DNA of 64,000 nt from Rhizophagus clarus (GCA_015698045.1 BLAL01000165.1:620001-684000), one strand, 5' to 3'; counted from the first letter of the stretch, positions 24,262-34,822 are shown. Made by a program: numbers and translations. The notes: generated by a model from the sequence alone, not told the origin.

Positions 24262-24396
24262 CCCGCAGTCGATATTGATAATGGAAAGTTGGTTAGCCAC
24301 CTTAAGGAGGCTATAAAAGATAGGATAGATGTTCCTGTTGGCTTTAAAACGAAGGATCCAAAGTTATGGAAAGTAGAAATATCAAAGAGCTGTTAA
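24262..24396 (+). pseudogene. Crinkler (CRN) N-terminal header fragment
   Basis: A frame with no start codon, bounded upstream by TGA at 24259, encodes 44 residues. It begins PAVDIDNGKLVSHLKEAIKD and ends DPKLWKVEISKSC before TAA. The V-D-I-D, L-V-x-H-L-K-x-A-I-K and K-L-W-K-V-x-I blocks are the signature of the ubiquitin-like header of Crinkler-family proteins, which are abundant in AM fungi and in oomycete effectors. The conserved start (L-x-C-L) is missing. The fragment overlaps the next open frame in a different phase, so either it is a remnant or a frameshift separates it from that gene. Confidence 0.6.
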
Positions 24397-24860
24397 CTAA
24401 TATCCCCGATTCTGGTGAAGTCTTGGGAGAATCGAATGCGTCGGATGCTTCACCAAATACCGGAGCGCCAAGTCGAAAGAAATTTTTATATCTCTCTGAT
24501 ATGATAGACCAAGCTGAGACAAAAAATGAAGATGCAACGCGAAATGTCATCAATCGATATTTTGACTTTGGAGAAGCTTTATACTTGCGATACAAGGAGT
24601 TAAAACCTAGCGGTGGTAAGGACGGAGCTAAAGCTCTTGTTAAAGAAGAAGTTAGGAAACAAATTCCCGAAACAAAGTTTTCTGATGATGCTTTGCGAAA
24701 GAGGATGGAAAGGGCTGGAAAAGTATATAAGCTTTTTAATAGCATTGGTAGAACGAAAATAGCACGAATTAGATCTTTTCCCGCAAGGTCTATTTTAAAT
24801 TTGTCTGATAGTAATGTTGACCGTGTCCTTGCTGGAGTCCTGAGAGCAGAACGAAGTTAG
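24366..24860 (+). CDS. Hypothetical protein, second copy of the short domain
   Basis: An open frame of 164 codons. An acidic, Ser-rich N-terminus precedes a domain from about residue 55: NRYFDFGEALYLRYKELK, then AKALVKEEVRKQIP, then DDALRKRMERAGKVYKLFNS and IGRTKIARIRSFPARSILNL. The order A-L-V-x-x-E-V, L-R-x-R-x-x-R-A, L-F, I-A-x-I/V, S-F-x-A-x-x-I-L-x-L parallels the protein at 22.7 kb, so the two are probably distant paralogues. The region upstream of the ATG encodes a Crinkler header in another frame. The true start could therefore lie further upstream if a frameshift or unrecognised intron is involved. Function unknown. Confidence 0.6.
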   Translation: MESRNIKELLTNIPDSGEVLGESNASDASPNTGAPSRKKFLYLSDMIDQAETKNEDATRNVINRYFDFGEALYLRYKELKPSGGKDGAKALVKEEVRKQIPETKFSDDALRKRMERAGKVYKLFNSIGRTKIARIRSFPARSILNLSDSNVDRVLAGVLRAERS

Positions 24861-25252
24861 ATATTATTGCGCCACATTACTGCGCAATTAGCGGACACGC
24901 GTGTCCAACATTTTCATTTTTGAGTAGTTATACATAAATAATAATAAAAGTTTGGCCGTATCGGCCCTTTCTCCTTTTTAATTCATGTATATCTGCTGTG
25001 TGATCGCTTATCGAATAAATAGCAAAGCACCTTACCCTGAGTACCTTCGACCAGGGAAATGATAGACTGACTAGCCCTGTTCATTTCTGTTCTGTTCCGT
25101 TCTGATCCGATTTTCACAAAATTTTTTGGCCAATCAAATTCATTTAACAATCGGATCAACAACCGGATTACCGGAACAACGGATCAAAAAAATGATGATC
25201 CAAGTGTTCCGAATACGCGTTTTTTGCAGTCTCGCGTTTAAATTTATTAACA

Positions 25253-26352
25253 ATGACTTCAGTAACTTCTAAAAACAAGAAAAAAGTTTTGTCAACAAGT
25301 AATGTAGACGTTAATACAAACGTAAAACTCCGTCCAAAATCAACCACGTTAGAACGAAGTAATATGCCCATTAAGATTACAACTGAGCCAACTTTAACTC
25401 ATAAAGAAACGACTCAAACAATTATTGAACCTACTAAGAATGTTTGTATTTATGTTTTTGTCTGGTGGTAATTTTTATTTACTTTATTTTAACGTATTTT
25501 ATTTACAATAGCTGGACGCGGAAACCACCCAAGCGGAACCACAAAAAATTGAAGTTTCTATGGTAAAAATTGAAGTTTAATGCATTTAATTAGATCTCTA
25601 TAAATTAAGACTTACTTTTTTACTTACTTTAGCCACCAATGAAAGGTACTAAACGTAAAAAGCAGGTCTTGAAAAAAGAAGTTAAATCAAATGATGATGG
25701 TACCAAGTGGGCAGATAGCGAAATTAAAATATTGCTTGAGTTTTGGAGAGAAAATTTGGAAGAATGGAAACGGGGAAAAGTGAAGGTTTATCAAAAAATT
25801 GTAAGTGAAAACGTGTTACCAGGTCGTACTCTTGATCAAATCAGAAATAAGGTTGGGAAATTGCGTGAAACGTATTTGCAAAAAAAGAAAAAAGCTAATT
25901 CTACTGGTGAAGGTAGTGTAGAATGGATTTGGTTTTCACAAATGGAAGAAATTTTGTCACAGAGTAAAGCTATTAACCCGGATTATATTACTGATTCAAC
26001 TTCAGATTCTCCTCCTATTTCTGATAGTGAAAATTCAAATAATAGCGAAAATTCAAATGATAAAGAAAATTATAAAGCTGATGAACCACGAAAAAAGAAA
26101 AGAAAATCAACAGGAATTGAAGGTATATCTGAGGTAATTGCGGCAATGGGAGAATCAAGGGATAGATTTTATGAAAAAAAGCTAGACTTAGAGGAGCGTG
26201 AAAATCAAAAGAAATTTGAATTGGAGGAGAAGAAATTAAATCAGCAATATGAGTTGGAAAAGAGTAAGTTGGAAATAGAAAGATTGCGTGCTGAAAATGA
26301 GAAGGTTAAATTAGAATTGGAAATGTTAAAATTTTGCAAAAATAATGAATGA
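25253..26352 (+). CDS. Harbinger ORF1, Myb/SANT-like DNA-binding protein
   Basis: The first exon starts at ATG 25253; its donor, somewhere near 25435-25455, is uncertain. A 51-bp exon follows (25512-25562, LDAETTQAEPQKIEVSM). The main exon, 25633-26352, is joined through a GTAAAA..TTTAG intron in phase 0. The main exon has a basic region, then a trihelix/SANT-like domain (TKWADSEIKILLEFWRENLE to LDQIRNKVGKLRETYL). It continues with a Ser/Asn/acidic linker, a nuclear-localisation-like KKKRK and a long charged coiled coil over the last 80 residues. In this superfamily ORF1 binds the element ends and helps the transposase enter the nucleus. Unlike the transposase it shows no stop or frameshift. 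Confidence 0.75.
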
Positions 26353-26458
26353 AAATTTTGTTTAGATTATGAAGTTTGTCTTACATAATTAAATAAATGT
26401 GTTAAATATAATATAAATGTAAATATTTTTTTTGTAAAATTTGTTTATTAATTACTTT

Positions 26459-27836
26459 TTATGCTACAAATTGATTTAACATTCTTTCTCTTCTAAGTTG
26501 TCCTTCTAATTTTAAAATTTCATCACTTTCATCTTCCCAATCATATTGATCATTGTCATCATCATCATCATCATTTTGATCGGTAATCTCCCAAGTTTCC
26601 TCACAAATTTCAAGAAAGTTATGCAATAATATACCACAATCTGCTAATTTAATTGCTGTCTTTACATCTTTTACAGATAATTCTTTTAATGCTTTGAATC
26701 TAGCCTTTAATCCAGTGTTGGCACGTTGGCTGTTTGGCCATTTGGCCATGGCCAAAATGGCCAAAAAAGTTTTGGCTGCGGCCAAATGCCAACAAGGTAC
26801 TAATACTCATATAGTAAGTTATTTAGCCATTTTTCATTTGGCCGGGGTTGGCCATTTGGCTGTGGCCAAAACGGCCAAAAAAGTCTTGGCCGCGGCCAAA
26901 TGCCAACACTGCTTTAATTTACCAAAGGCATTTTCTACAACAACTCTATGTTTTGAATGAATAAAGTTAAATTGTTATTGTCGATGATTAGAAGGATTTT
27001 TAAAAGGAGTAATTAAAAAGGGAGAGATTGGGTATGCTGAATCACCTAACACATAATCATCTCCTTCAATATATTTTGCTTTGTTAAGAAAAAAATCTGA
27101 ATTAGCATAGACTCGTGCATCATGCACTAATCCTGGCCATCCTATTATATAATTAATAAAAATTCCTTTAAAATCAACAATTCCTTGACAATAAATCACG
27201 TATCTTTTTTTTCTTGTAAAATTGCTGTTGGATCTTGTGCAGGTGCCTCATTTAAAATAAAATGAGTCCCATCTATTGCTTCAATAACGTTCTGAAACCC
27301 CCTAATAGCTTGAAATCCTGCATGAACAGTAGCTCGATTATTATTCTTAGGCCATTGAACTAACTCCAATATTATATTTCTAATGGCCTTCATTACATGG
27401 TTAATATAAAGAATTACAGTACCTTCACATATTCCAAATCGAGAACAAATACTTAAAATATCATCTTTAGAGCCTAAACGCCTAAGAAATATTACTAATT
27501 GAAATTCAACTGGTGCTTATGGCTTATTTCCTTTGTTTTGAAAAACTGTATCATTCTGTAAAACTTGCACTAACTTATTAAACTGTTGTCTTTCCATTTG
27601 TAAAACTTTTTTAAACTGTATATCATCATATAACGGTAATATTTCATGATACCAATGTTGAGACTTAAGAACATAATCTCAGGAACAAGATAACGTGAAG
27701 AGAATAAAGAAAGAAGTATTTCTTTTATTAAATCATTATCATTATCTAATTCATTATCATTAAAAGAGTCAAAAGGGTCATTTAAATCTTGTATTGCTAA
27801 TAACATTAAAGCATATTCAATATTCTTTTTAGACAT
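26459..27836 (-). pseudogene. HARBI1-like DDE transposase, disrupted
   Basis: Reading from ATG 27836, the protein starts MSKKNIEYALMLLAIQDLND. The catalytic triad blocks are AIDGTHF (first Asp), VLGDSAYP (second Asp) and VVVENAFGKLK (Glu), with C-terminal DCGILLHNF. Damage seen: frameshifts near 27670 and 27200; in-frame TAA codons near 27515 and 26980, both where Gln (CAA) would fit; and a 199-bp hAT-type insertion at 26713-26911 directly after the Glu block. Apart from these the frame is well preserved, so inactivation looks fairly recent. The element could still be mobilised only by a transposase from another copy. Confidence 0.85.
26713..26911. mobile_element. hAT-type MITE, 199 bp, inside the transposase
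   Basis: Perfect 11-bp ends: CAGTGTTGGCA at the left and TGCCAACACTG at the right. The flanks CTTTAATC (26705-26712) and CTTTAATT (26912-26919) form an 8-bp target duplication with one mismatch, as expected for hAT. The interior consists of repeated GGCCAAAA/TTTTGGCC and TTTGGCC blocks, forming a large imperfect palindrome in each half. There is no coding capacity. Removing the element with one duplication leaves the host transposase frame uninterrupted (G-K-L-K-A-R-F). Confidence 0.9.
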
Positions 27837-28430
27837 AATTATAAAAAGAAAAAAATTGGAATGGAACGGAACAGATCATAATGCGAATTTTTCTGCTCAA
27901 TTTACTTTTTTGATTGGCTAAAAAAAATTTGTGAAAATTAGATCAGATCGGAACAGAACAGAAATAAACAGGGCTATTGAATGATGAGAGATTGACAAAC
28001 TAATTCTGTATAAATAAAAAATTAACCGAATTCTGTTAGGTGAAGAAAAAATCTGAAATCTGATTAGCTAATCATCTCGTGATTTATGGAAATTCGCCAG
28101 CTTCTGGAACACTCCTAGTACTATCGAGAAACTGGCAGATTTAGGGAGATCTCATGTGATACTATATACAGTACATCATACCACAAACTGATTTAGCTGG
28201 CCGAAGGCACTCAGGGTAAGGTGCTGTGCATATGCATGTAAATATTAGCCGAGATATGAGTTTATCAATATGTAGTCTTTCAAATTAGCTACAAATCCCA
28301 ATATGCTTATAATCGAATATTCGAATAAAAATGAATCTGATATTTATTAGAGTATACTATTGCTAAATCAGCTATAAATCACTAAATCGTGTGTAAACTA
28401 TAAATTGATAAATTTACTATATCTGCAAAA

Positions 28431-29493
28431 TGGATAGAACTAATTACTATTCTGGTTTAAACCCTGTAGTGGTGCAGGCGCTAAACAATCTGCAATATAG
28501 GTATAGTGGTAAAACACCAGAAATGTAGTATTTTTGTGTTTGTTATCCTTTTAAGAAACTCCTTGAATATAACCCAAAATACTTTTCAAAGAATGGATTT
28601 ATTCAGATGATTAAAAGAGTATATATAGATGGGAAATTTAAAGATGGAGAACGCTTATTTCATATTTATTGCACTGTATGCAACTCTTTAGTATTTATTC
28701 GTAAAAATACCATCGAATGTGCTAATGATTACCTGAATAAATGTATTACTAAAACTGCTAAAAAGCGTATTATATATTCTAAACCTATACAGAAAAATGT
28801 GAAAAAAATAGTATCAGAATTAAGTGATAAGAAATTAATGAAATTTATGATAATATTTATTTCAGATACAGAAAAAGCTCTGAATGTTATTGCTTTCATG
28901 CTTCAAAAGAAATTAGGAAAAATACTGTATATCAATTAATTAACAGTATAAAAGCTATCCAGCGGGCTTGGAGAACTTTCAAGTTGAGACCTGAAACATG
29001 GGCGAAACAAGTTTGGAATATTATGAGGAATGATAGTACTCCCGATAGGAAGAAATATTTAGGTATATTTTTACTAGTTGAAAGGAGAATAAATCCCCAG
29101 ACTCAAGAAGAATATGATTTGCATACCGATGAATATGTCAATGGCCTTAAAAAAGCATTTAACAAAAATATTGCTCAAAAATATATTAAAAAATATCTAG
29201 CCGAACAGGCTACAGGGTACAAGGAATATAATTATTATAATCCTAGTGAATGGGCAGAAAATAAGAAATTCCAGTTATATAATTGCCTAAATGCTGTAGC
29301 ATATATAGTTGCTTTTATAAAATTGCATCAGCAAGGCTATAGAATCGTTATTTATGAAGATTGGTCCCTTATGTTAAAATGTCTAGCAAATCCTAAATAT
29401 CACCATAATAGCAAATTATATAATAACATTGTTATAAACTTCATTAAAAATTCAGAATATGCACGATATATGTGTAAAAAAGCAGGCAAATAA
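28431..29493 (+). pseudogene. Decayed hypothetical gene (RPETW protein)
   Basis: From ATG 28431 one frame runs to about 28890 with a single in-frame TAG (after GKTPEM). It contains LLEYNPKYFSKNGFIQMIKR and a C-x2-C (IYCTVCNSL). A one-base shift then leads into KEIRKNTVYQLINSIKAIQR, RPETWAKQVWNIMRND and a 169-codon open frame to the stop at 29491. The second half is rich in Tyr, Lys and Asn and contains an IQ-like AIQRAWR. No family function is recognised. It is the first coding piece of a 20-kb region of decayed accessory genes. Confidence 0.5.
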
Positions 29494-30126
29494 TATTCAT
29501 GTGATTTGCTAAAAATTGACTATTTTAAATCTGAATATTCTACTATTATCAAGGGAAAGTCTAATATAATAGATTTCTTAGATTTTAACAATAATTGTGA
29601 ATATGTGCAATGAGTTTTCTGAGTCTTAAATTCTTTATTGAAATAATATACAACATAATTATTATAATAATAATATCAATAAATCAATTTATTTTTTTAC
29701 CTCCTACACTTCACTCCGCCACAATGCATGTAGGCATGTGTGACATAAATTAGCATGTTTTTAAAGTGCATATGATGTAATAAGTGATATACTGCCCAAA
29801 ACAACTGTAAACCTGTGAGATGGCTTGTGTGACAAATTAATAGCAGTATATAAATAGTCAAATAATATACTCAATCTGCATAAATATCTGCAGGATAAAA
29901 ATAGCTATGCATATTCCCACCTATTTTGGATTAGCTCCCAAGCTGTTCATACTAAAATAGCATTATGCCAATTTGCCCGTCTCTGCACTGTCATATATAT
30001 GCGTCTTTAGATAAAAAATAACTTAACGCGTTTCTTCTAAATTATAAAAAGATCAGAGGGTAAGTTCATTATATATATCATATTACTTATTTTTTTTCGT
30101 TCTCTACATTTAACCAATAAATCATC
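29494..30126. other. Spacer, no gene seen
   Basis: A/T-rich sequence with one slightly richer stretch (29700-29770). No open frame, RNA gene or repeat could be supported. Confidence 0.4.
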
Positions 30127-31727
30127 ATATTTTCTACAACTGCAAACCGCTCCTCTTTGGTAGAGAATTGGGACACTGAGAATCTCATTATTTTTTTACG
30201 CAACCTGGACATAAATCTTGATGAAAATGATTTCAAGACCCTTCATAAATAGAAAATAGATGGCCAAATCTTCCCAGACATGACTGAAAGAAAGTTCATG
30301 AAAAATAGTATAAAACAGGAACCTGCTATGAAGCTTGAAAAACAAACTAAAATATTAAAAGAGGGAATGAAAGTTTTCGAAAAGGGCAAAATCGAATACT
30401 TTTGGCTCTTTCCATACAGGATATGATCTATTCAACATTTTATATTCTGGTCGACCAATTTGTTTGGATCTACTGAAAGAAATGAGGTACATATGGTTTT
30501 TTATAATACATTATATATTTTCTGTGATGATCCTATAACCTCACAAGAGATCCTTGAAGTTGTTAGAAATCTCTTACTTAATAAAAAGGTATGCATTTTT
30601 CATTTCACAGGCCCAAACATGCATTTTTTAAATATGGTATGTTAAGCACAAGAAGCTTTTGCTTGGGAATATATAAGCTCTCAGTTATTGCAGTGCTTTA
30701 GTATATTCATTTTATTAGATATTGTGAGATTATTTAGCGATACTTTTTGACAAAGGTCTACTGTTTTTGAAAAAAGATTCGGTTATGTACCTTCCTCTTG
30801 ATAAAAGTATAGTAAATAATATTCCATATTCTAAGCAGATCCTTTGACTATATGGTCATTACTTCTGGTATCACTATTCTAAAAATATTATTTTTTTATT
30901 CCATTGTCTCCAATGATGATACTTATTACTGAGGGTCTATTTTTATATAGGTTAGTGGAAAAAAAGCTCGTAAACCTTTAGCCGATACTTCTAACTTACA
31001 AGAAGAGATAATAAAAAAGCCGGCTCCTTTAAAGTCAGATTCATTAGTTTCTTTCATCCCTGTCGTTAAAAAATGAAGTATTAGCAAAGTTTTGGATGCT
31101 CCTGCAGATATTCCATTGCAAGATGATAAATCTATAGATATTTTAGAGATTTTAAAGATCGCAGTACGTGATTTTGACTAAGGCATAATAGCACTAGGAT
31201 CCCCTCGCTCATATAAAAGTTCCAATCATTTGTATATGAATTCTGAATATTATATCAAAGTTCTAAGAGAAAGTACATACGATGCAGAGATGTACCAGGT
31301 CCTAGTGAATTGGTTAAGGAAGATCCATGGATATAAGATCACTGGCCAGTGGCATCTTGAACAAGTTTGTGATGATGGGGACTATCATCATCTTTATTGT
31401 GACCTGATTATAAAGAAGCCTAATAGTCTTTATCTAAAAGCTCTCTTTAAATTATTAGCGACAGCTTTAATTTTAAAATTGGATGGGCATTTTGAACAAA
31501 TATTTAATATGAAGAGCAACTTCATCCTCGAGAGATCTGGATCGTACACTTTTTCCATGAAGATTATGTTGTAACTAATCTGTATTGGCTATCTGAGAAG
31601 TTCCAAGAGAAGGGGTTAAATATTGTCCATTTTTGGCATGATAGGGACTTTAAAAATGTAAGAATGAGTGCCATATTTTGGAATATCACTGACCAGTACT
31701 GCAAAATTATAGATGAGATAATTCTTT
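30127..31727 (+). pseudogene. SAM-like domain protein of AM fungi, decayed
   Basis: The N-terminal part (about 30160-30350) reads NWDTENLIIFLRNLDINLDE, then NDFKTLHK, TAG, KIDGQIFPDMTERKFMKN and QEPAMKLEK. The L-x-x-L-x-L, F-x-x-L-x-x-x-x-I-x-G and F-x-x-x-G/S-I-x-x-x-P-A-x-K-L spacing is that of a SAM-type helical domain. A second part (30957-31727) includes KIHGYKITGQWHLEQVCDDG. After a frameshift near 31520 it ends in PREIWIVHFFHEDYVVTN, KGLNIVHFWHDRDFKN and DQYCKIIDEI. Stops within the frame are TAG, TGA and TAA. The combination resembles a large Rhizophagus family of unknown function. Exon structure in between (30450-30950) is unclear. Confidence 0.5.
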
Positions 31728-31927
31728 AGCTTTAGTGCCTTTGACCATAGATGTATTATTATTTTGTATTATAATAAAAACTGACCCTGGTGGTCAATTT
31801 CACAAATATATATTCTCATGTACCAGATAATAAATTTTTCTTGGCAAATTTCTGGGACCATGCGGTTTCAGAAAACATGTGATTTTTACTTTTGAATATT
31901 AACATACTAATACTACATTACGCTAGC

Positions 31928-32131
31928 ATGCAATCTGAAATAGATGAGACCAATTCATTGAAAATGTGCATTGCCAGGCTTGAGATTGAAAATTTTGAAC
32001 TTAAAAAGAAGTTTGTTGAGATTGAAGCCAGGAATGCTGAGCTTAAGGCCAGAATTGCAAAATTGGAAGATAAGCAAACACAGAACAAATTGATAAAAAA
32101 TTTACTATTTGTATCACATTGTAACGACTAA
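31928..32131 (+). CDS. Short coiled-coil protein
   Basis: ATG at 31928 gives 67 residues starting MQSEIDETNSLKMCIARLEI. Heptad-like charged helices follow (FELKKKFVEIEARNAELKAR, IAKLEDKQTQNK). Similar MQSEI..L..RIA.LE N-termini occur on many Rhizophagus proteins as far as I recall. The coiled coil stops at residue 55, so this may be the truncated head of a longer protein. An ATG 36 bases upstream (31892) is in frame but starts with a poor peptide. Function unknown. Confidence 0.5.
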   Translation: MQSEIDETNSLKMCIARLEIENFELKKKFVEIEARNAELKARIAKLEDKQTQNKLIKNLLFVSHCND

Positions 32132-33077
32132 GCTGCTACCTTAGTGTTAACATATCATTATTTTTATATGCTTGGTTCATTTTATTTCACATCATTATTT
32201 TATTAATATCTCATTATTTTATTACTATCACGAACTTATTATCTCCATTTCTTATACTCTCTCAATTTTACTTCTAGAATATCTTTTTCATTATTACTGA
32301 TATTTCTTTTAATTCATTTTTCTTTTTAACTTTCAAATTGCGATAGTTCTCCCATATTATGCTCTCTTTATCTTTAAATAAATCATTCAAATATTAATTA
32401 ACACTCAGGCGAACCACGAGTATATTCAAAATAACTTTTAATAATTAATATTTTCATCTTTATTATTTCATATCTTTTGAGAGAACAGAATTAACTGTCG
32501 AGCTCTCTAACTGTCAATCTAATACTACTTTACATAAAGGAAAAATTGAGTCTTTTTATAAGTTTTCAAAAATTAATTTCTACTATTTCTTTCTATTTTC
32601 CTAATTTTAAATATTAAAATAAATTAAACTAAAAATAAAAATATAATGTAATTTAATCTAAAAATAAATAAATAAAAATATGATGTAATTTAGTCTAAAA
32701 ATAAATATAACTTATGACTATTATCGTATTTCAATTGGACTATTATCCATCGTTTATTATCTGTCAGTTAAATTATTTCTATCAGTTAAATTATTTCCTG
32801 TCGGTTAAATTTATTACCCATCGGTTAAATTAATTCCCGTCGGTTAAATTATTACCCTTATAATTACTATATATTGTACTAATATTATTTCTTTATTACG
32901 TGAATTCTGGCATTACAACATGATAAAAACCATCAATTAGTTAAGGATCAAATTCACATGATTTGATAGATCCCTTACCAGTTGTGATGCAACCTGTGAT
33001 ATAGGCGCATAAAAATAGTACCACTATAAGTGAATTTTGTGTGCAAACTTTTTTTGCGCAAACATATATCTAATAAA
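32132..33077. other. A/T-rich spacer with a 22-bp minisatellite
   Basis: No gene seen. Two copies of a phrase like AAAAATAAAAATATNATGTA with AATTTA-TCTAAAAATAAATA are adjacent at about 32631-32710. The repeat at 32762-32873 is listed separately. Confidence 0.5.
32762..32873. repeat. Tandem repeat (TCGGTTAAATTATTNCC)n, about 5 copies
   Basis: Five successive copies of (T)(G/A)TC(G/A)GTTAAATTATTNCC(N) with a period near 20-23 bp. The first two copies carry CAGTTAAA and the last three CGGTTAAA, so the array shows C/T-G/A drift at one site. Confidence 0.75.
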
Positions 33078-33716
33078 ATGTTCTATTCTGACTATAAACA
33101 TATTATTGATAGACTACCTAAAAGTCTTGTCAAGAGAGCTTGCCAGAGACTCTTGCACTATTCTAAAGATCCTGTTCCATTAGAATCTATTTCTGAAAAG
33201 TCTAAATGAATAGAATCTTATTTAAGGCATACATTAGATATTTATAAGAGTTCGTTAAATAGGAAGAAATGTAAAACTATAACTTAGGAAAAAATATTGC
33301 GCCCTTGAAGCTGGCCAGAATGTAATGTATTTCCAGCATCACCAGCTATATATGTTACAGGTAATGAAACCCAAACTATTAATATTACTTGTGATCATAA
33401 AGAAGAGAATAATCACCAGGTTATGAACGAACTTAAAGTGTTCTGCTAGCGTCTCCTTGATTATAATAAAAGAATTTTCAAAAAATTCATGTAAGACATA
33501 GAAAGGGAATATAGAGAGCAGATTAGTAGGAATAAGAAATTGCGATATGAGAATGAGGATCTGAAGATGTAGTTGCAGGAGGAGGAAAAAAAGCTGGCAA
33601 CTATGAAGTCAGATTCCATTCATTAGCCAGAATACTTTTTTCCTTGTACTTCTGCAAAGTGAGATCCTGGTCAAAATCATGCGCTTTTTGAGGATTTATA
33701 TAAATCAAAGGTTCTT
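33078..33716 (+). pseudogene. One reading frame with eight in-frame stops
   Basis: From ATG 33078 a single phase stays protein-like for 213 codons without any indel: MFYSDYKHIIDRLPKSLVKR, ACQRLLHYSKDPVPLESI, WPECNVFPASPAIYVTGN, DIEREYREQISRNKKLRY. Eight stops interrupt it: TGA, TAG, TGA, TAG, TAA, TAG, TAG and TGA (the first three at 33207, 33285 and 33306). Each stands where Gln, Arg or Trp would fit. The C-terminal part is coiled-coil and leads, after a possible intron, to the next coiled-coil segment at 33745. Function unknown. See the finding on stop codons. Confidence 0.6.
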
Positions 33717-33744
33717 CTATTTTCTTTTATAATCACAAAAAATA

Positions 33745-34822
33745 ATGTCATTTTACAGACCTCATCCAAGACAGAAAAGAACATGTGAAGAACATAAAGC
33801 TGAGCTGGAAGAGGAAAACTATCATCTTCGTAGTGAATTGCAAACAGAGGTGGATATTAATTGCCAGAATAAAAGACAAATTAATCAACTGGAGAAAGAT
33901 TATTCCTGGTATGAGCAAGAAATTCAGGATCTCAATAGGAAATAGAGCGTCTTGAAAATGTTTCAGAAGAAGAAATATCAGAACTGAAATCTGAAATCTC
34001 TAGCCTAAAAAATCAGCTATATCAAGCTAGGAAAGATATGCGAGATAAGGGAAAATATATTTCTAGTTTAGAAGAGCGGTTAGTAGAATCTGAGGAACAA
34101 GTTGAGAAATTGCGATACCAGATCAAGACTATCTCATCACAGAAAAATTCTTCAGAGCGAGGAAATTCTCCAGACTTGTATAATCCTAATATTAACTTAA
34201 AAATGACTACTATCACAGAGCTAGCAAATGCTATAGATGGTATGTAGAAAATAGGATAATGACCAGGGATATTCTAATAGATCAAATAAAAAGGACGACA
34301 AGGCAGATATGCCAAAAAAAGAATAATTTGCATCAGGATTTAGTCTATGAGCAATGAAGGCGCTATGATGCAGAGGCTGAACGTGATAATAAAATTATAC
34401 GAAGGCAGAATGCTGAAGAGGTGGAACAAATGGCTATTGCTGACTTTCATCAGCTGAAAACTAGTACCCAGAATCTAGTAGAAAGAATGGCAAATAATAT
34501 AACAAGAAAGAAAACCCAGCAACTAGCTCGTATAGATGAGTTGGGAGCAGAAAAATTTGCCTTACAATGACTTTATCAGCAAAATGCCCATCACCTATAG
34601 TGAAGTAGAGGGAATATAGGTTTATTGGAGTATAATCAAGATAGACTCTATGAGCGATATGAAAAATGGAAAAATAAGACTCATATTGAATGCCAAAATA
34701 TTTTAAATTTGCAAGGACAAATTTTAGCGTTACAGAATAATCCACCTAATCAAATAAACATGGCAGGAGAACACCCATATTTTGATTGGAATGATAATAT
34801 CCCAGACTTTTTTGCACAACTA
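33745..34822 (+). pseudogene. Long coiled-coil protein, decayed and interrupted
   Basis: Starts MSFYRPHPRQKRTCEEHKAE and continues as an almost uninterrupted coiled coil: EENYHLRSELQTEVDI, EERLVESEEQVEKLRYQI, RRYDAEAERDNKIIRRQ, ARIDELGAEKFALQ, YNQDRLYERYEKWKNK. A one-base loss near 33940 and another near 34238 shift the frame. In-frame TGA/TAG stand at Gln, Arg or Trp-like sites (34356, 34568, 34600-34605). Just after PYFDWNDNIPDFFAQ the frame runs into the TIR element at 34823, which presumably cut the gene. It may be a structural or accessory protein of the Polinton-like element further on, by position only. Confidence 0.6.

Larger units (their letters stand above)
25074..27974. mobile_element. 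PIF/Harbinger transposon, 2.9 kb
   Basis: Terminal inverted repeats of about 65 bp bound the element. The left begins GCCCTGTTCATTTCTGTTCT and the right, reversed, begins GCCCTGTTTATTTCTGTTCT. Both continue through TTTTCACAAA and GGCCAATCAAA/AGCCAATCAAA. Between them lie the two genes typical of the superfamily in divergent layout: a Myb/SANT-like ORF1 on the plus strand and a DDE_Tnp_4/HARBI1-type transposase on the minus strand. Both sides show TA next to the arms, but a complete 3-bp target duplication is not clear. Confidence 0.85.
25027..28224. mobile_element. Outer TIR element split by a Harbinger insertion
   Basis: GCACCTTACCCTGAGTACCT at 25027 recurs inverted at 28197-28224 as GGCACTCAGGGTAAGGTGC. 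The 28-base arms differ at only two positions. Taking out the Harbinger element leaves about 300 bp, consistent with a short non-autonomous element that was later used as a landing site. No clear target duplication is seen and the superfamily is unknown. Confidence 0.65.

Noticed and set aside
24344..24745. Minus-strand 133-codon frame
   Set aside because: Antisense shadow of the 24366-24860 gene, which carries a recognisable domain.
26694..26960. Plus-strand frame with LAMAKMAKKVLAAAKCQ repeats
   Set aside because: Arises from the palindromic TTTTGGCC/GGCCAAAA words of the hAT-type MITE.
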